NCBI GenBank assembly: GCA_030537455.1
Contig: JAUNMR010000002.1
Coordinates: 1-64,000, forward strand
Reading direction: 5' to 3'
DNA: 64,000 bases
DNA from: Planctomycetia bacterium
GTDB taxonomy: Bacteria > Planctomycetota > Planctomycetia > Pirellulales > Thermoguttaceae
Position 1 is the first letter of the stretch. Every line of letters starts with the position of its first letter. Below the pieces are notes generated by a model, which was given only the letters and a program-made list of their open reading frames with translations, did not search any database and had not been told where the DNA came from. Below, in pieces: positions 63,171 to 64,000 of this stretch. The position numbers and the translations under genes were made by a program.

Positions 63171-64000
63171 ATGGTAAAAACGGCCATTTTATTTCCTGGT
63201 CAAGGAGCCCAAACCGTCGGGATGGGACGTGAATTATACGACGCGTCCTCGAAAATCAGAGATCTCTATTCACTCGCCAACGACGTCGTCGGTTACGACC
63301 TGACGAACGTTTGTTTCCAGGGTTCGGCTGAACTGTTGGATTCCACGGAACAGAGCCAGCCTGCAATCTTTCTGACGAGTCTTGCGGCGCTGGAAAATCT
63401 CCGTGAAACTGACCCCGATGCGGTGGCAAGTTGTGTCGCGACCACTGGATTAAGTCTCGGCGAATACACCGCTTTGGTCTTTGCTGGAGTTATGTCCTTT
63501 GAAGACGGTTTGCGTCTGGTTCAACTTCGTGGCAAAGCGATGCAAGCGGCTTCCGATGCAACTGCCAGCGGTATGGTGAGCGTGATCGGTCTAGAAGTTG
63601 ACCAGGTTCGAAGCCTCTGTCAGGAAGCGTCTTCCACTGGATACATCCAGATCGCCAACTATCTGTGTCCTAAGAATTTCGTGGTTTCCGGTGAGCAGAA
63701 CGCTTGTGAGACGCTCGTCGACCTGGCGACTCAGGCCGGCGCCATTAAGCTTGCGCCTTTGGCAGTTGCCGGCGCTTTCCACACTGCGATTATGAACCCT
63801 GCAGTGGAACAGATGCGCGATATCATTGAAGGCATGACCTTTAGTGCGCCACAAATTCCGTATATTAGCGGCGTTGACGCTCAATTCCACAGCGACCCCG
63901 CTGAAATCAAACAGATCCTCATTCGCCAAATTTCTTCTCCGGTGCTCTGGGAAGACGCCATGCGACGGTTGTTGGCTGACGGCGTGGAATCCTTCTACGA
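63171..64000 (+). CDS. fabD: Malonyl-CoA:acyl carrier protein transacylase (partial, runs off the right edge)
   Basis: The first 276 codons are present from the ATG at 63171, with GAAGGA upstream. 'ILFPGQGAQTVGMGRELYD' is the family start. The nucleophile Ser lies in 'ATTGLSLGEYTALVFAGVMS'; the classical motif is GHSLGE, so Leu replaces the usual His before the Ser. The catalytic His is in 'VAGAFHTAIMNPA'. Downstream, 'IPYISGVDAQFHSDP' and 'QISSPVLWEDAMRRL' follow the expected order. The enzyme loads malonyl groups onto acyl carrier protein for fatty acid synthesis. About 30-40 residues should be missing beyond the edge. Confidence 0.93.
   Translation, partial: MVKTAILFPGQGAQTVGMGRELYDASSKIRDLYSLANDVVGYDLTNVCFQGSAELLDSTEQSQPAIFLTSLAALENLRETDPDAVASCVATTGLSLGEYTALVFAGVMSFEDGLRLVQLRGKAMQAASDATASGMVSVIGLEVDQVRSLCQEASSTGYIQIANYLCPKNFVVSGEQNACETLVDLATQAGAIKLAPLAVAGAFHTAIMNPAVEQMRDIIEGMTFSAPQIPYISGVDAQFHSDPAEIKQILIRQISSPVLWEDAMRRLLADGVESFY

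Overview
The window looks like a piece of a Planctomycetota chromosome, probably Pirellulales-like. That reading rests on protein families rather than on any search. There is a DUF1559 protein with a prepilin-type N-terminus beside a small lipoprotein, a secreted giant with an LEPR-like N-terminal motif and SdrD-type B repeats, a WD40 secreted protein, a DUF6807 protein, several secreted carbohydrate-active enzymes, and an adjacent coaE/rho pair. Base composition is moderate. Asp-Val and Asp-Ala steps are very often written GAC-G, which fills the window with GACGTC. The glycan enzymes and rhamnulokinase fit a polysaccharide- or host-glycan-degrading lifestyle (inference). I saw no tRNA, rRNA, CRISPR array, insertion sequence or prophage.

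Layout. 1-4.7 kb (minus): edge of an unknown gene, a GH71/GH99-like secreted enzyme, thioredoxin and an EF-G-like GTPase. 4.7-5.2 kb: a gene-free divergent region with two tandem plus-strand terminators and no gene to terminate. 5.2-16.6 kb: M16 peptidase, an acidic secreted protein, RDD membrane protein, HflX, alpha/beta hydrolase, cyclophilin, then an xseB-ispA-dxs isoprenoid-precursor operon closed by a strong terminator. 16.7-26.1 kb (minus): coaE, a very unusual Rho, ribH, nusB, ftsY and a TgpA-like transglutaminase. 26.4-33.5 kb (plus): rhomboid protease, sialidase-like protein, rhamnulokinase, a VTT/DedA-like membrane protein and a MetX-MetW fusion. 33.7-43 kb: a membrane-anchored repeat protein, XerC-like recombinase, metallophosphoesterase, the 1505-residue LEPR/SdrD protein and a WD40 protein. 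43.6-52.1 kb (plus): a MacA/MacB-type export operon whose adaptor has a huge EF-hand-bearing tail, then LutB and CdsA. 52.2-62 kb: tandem-domain GDPD, a clan GH-A glycosidase, lipoprotein plus DUF1559 pair, D-2-hydroxyacid dehydrogenase, RuvC and DUF6807. 62-64 kb: rpmF and the start of fabD.

The most striking item is the Rho at 22560-25037. It keeps the primary RNA-binding fold but has lost the catalytic glutamate, the Walker A threonine, the R-loop and the arginine-finger region. It also carries a disordered N-terminus of about 350 residues. Disordered tails recur on housekeeping proteins here (HflX, XseB, RibH). Other points worth a second look are the adaptor with EF-hands, the MetX-MetW fusion, the tandem GDPD, the orphan terminators, and a cluster of AAAGTTTC/GAAACTTT inverted repeats upstream of the exporter operon. 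All functional statements come from motif recognition by eye.
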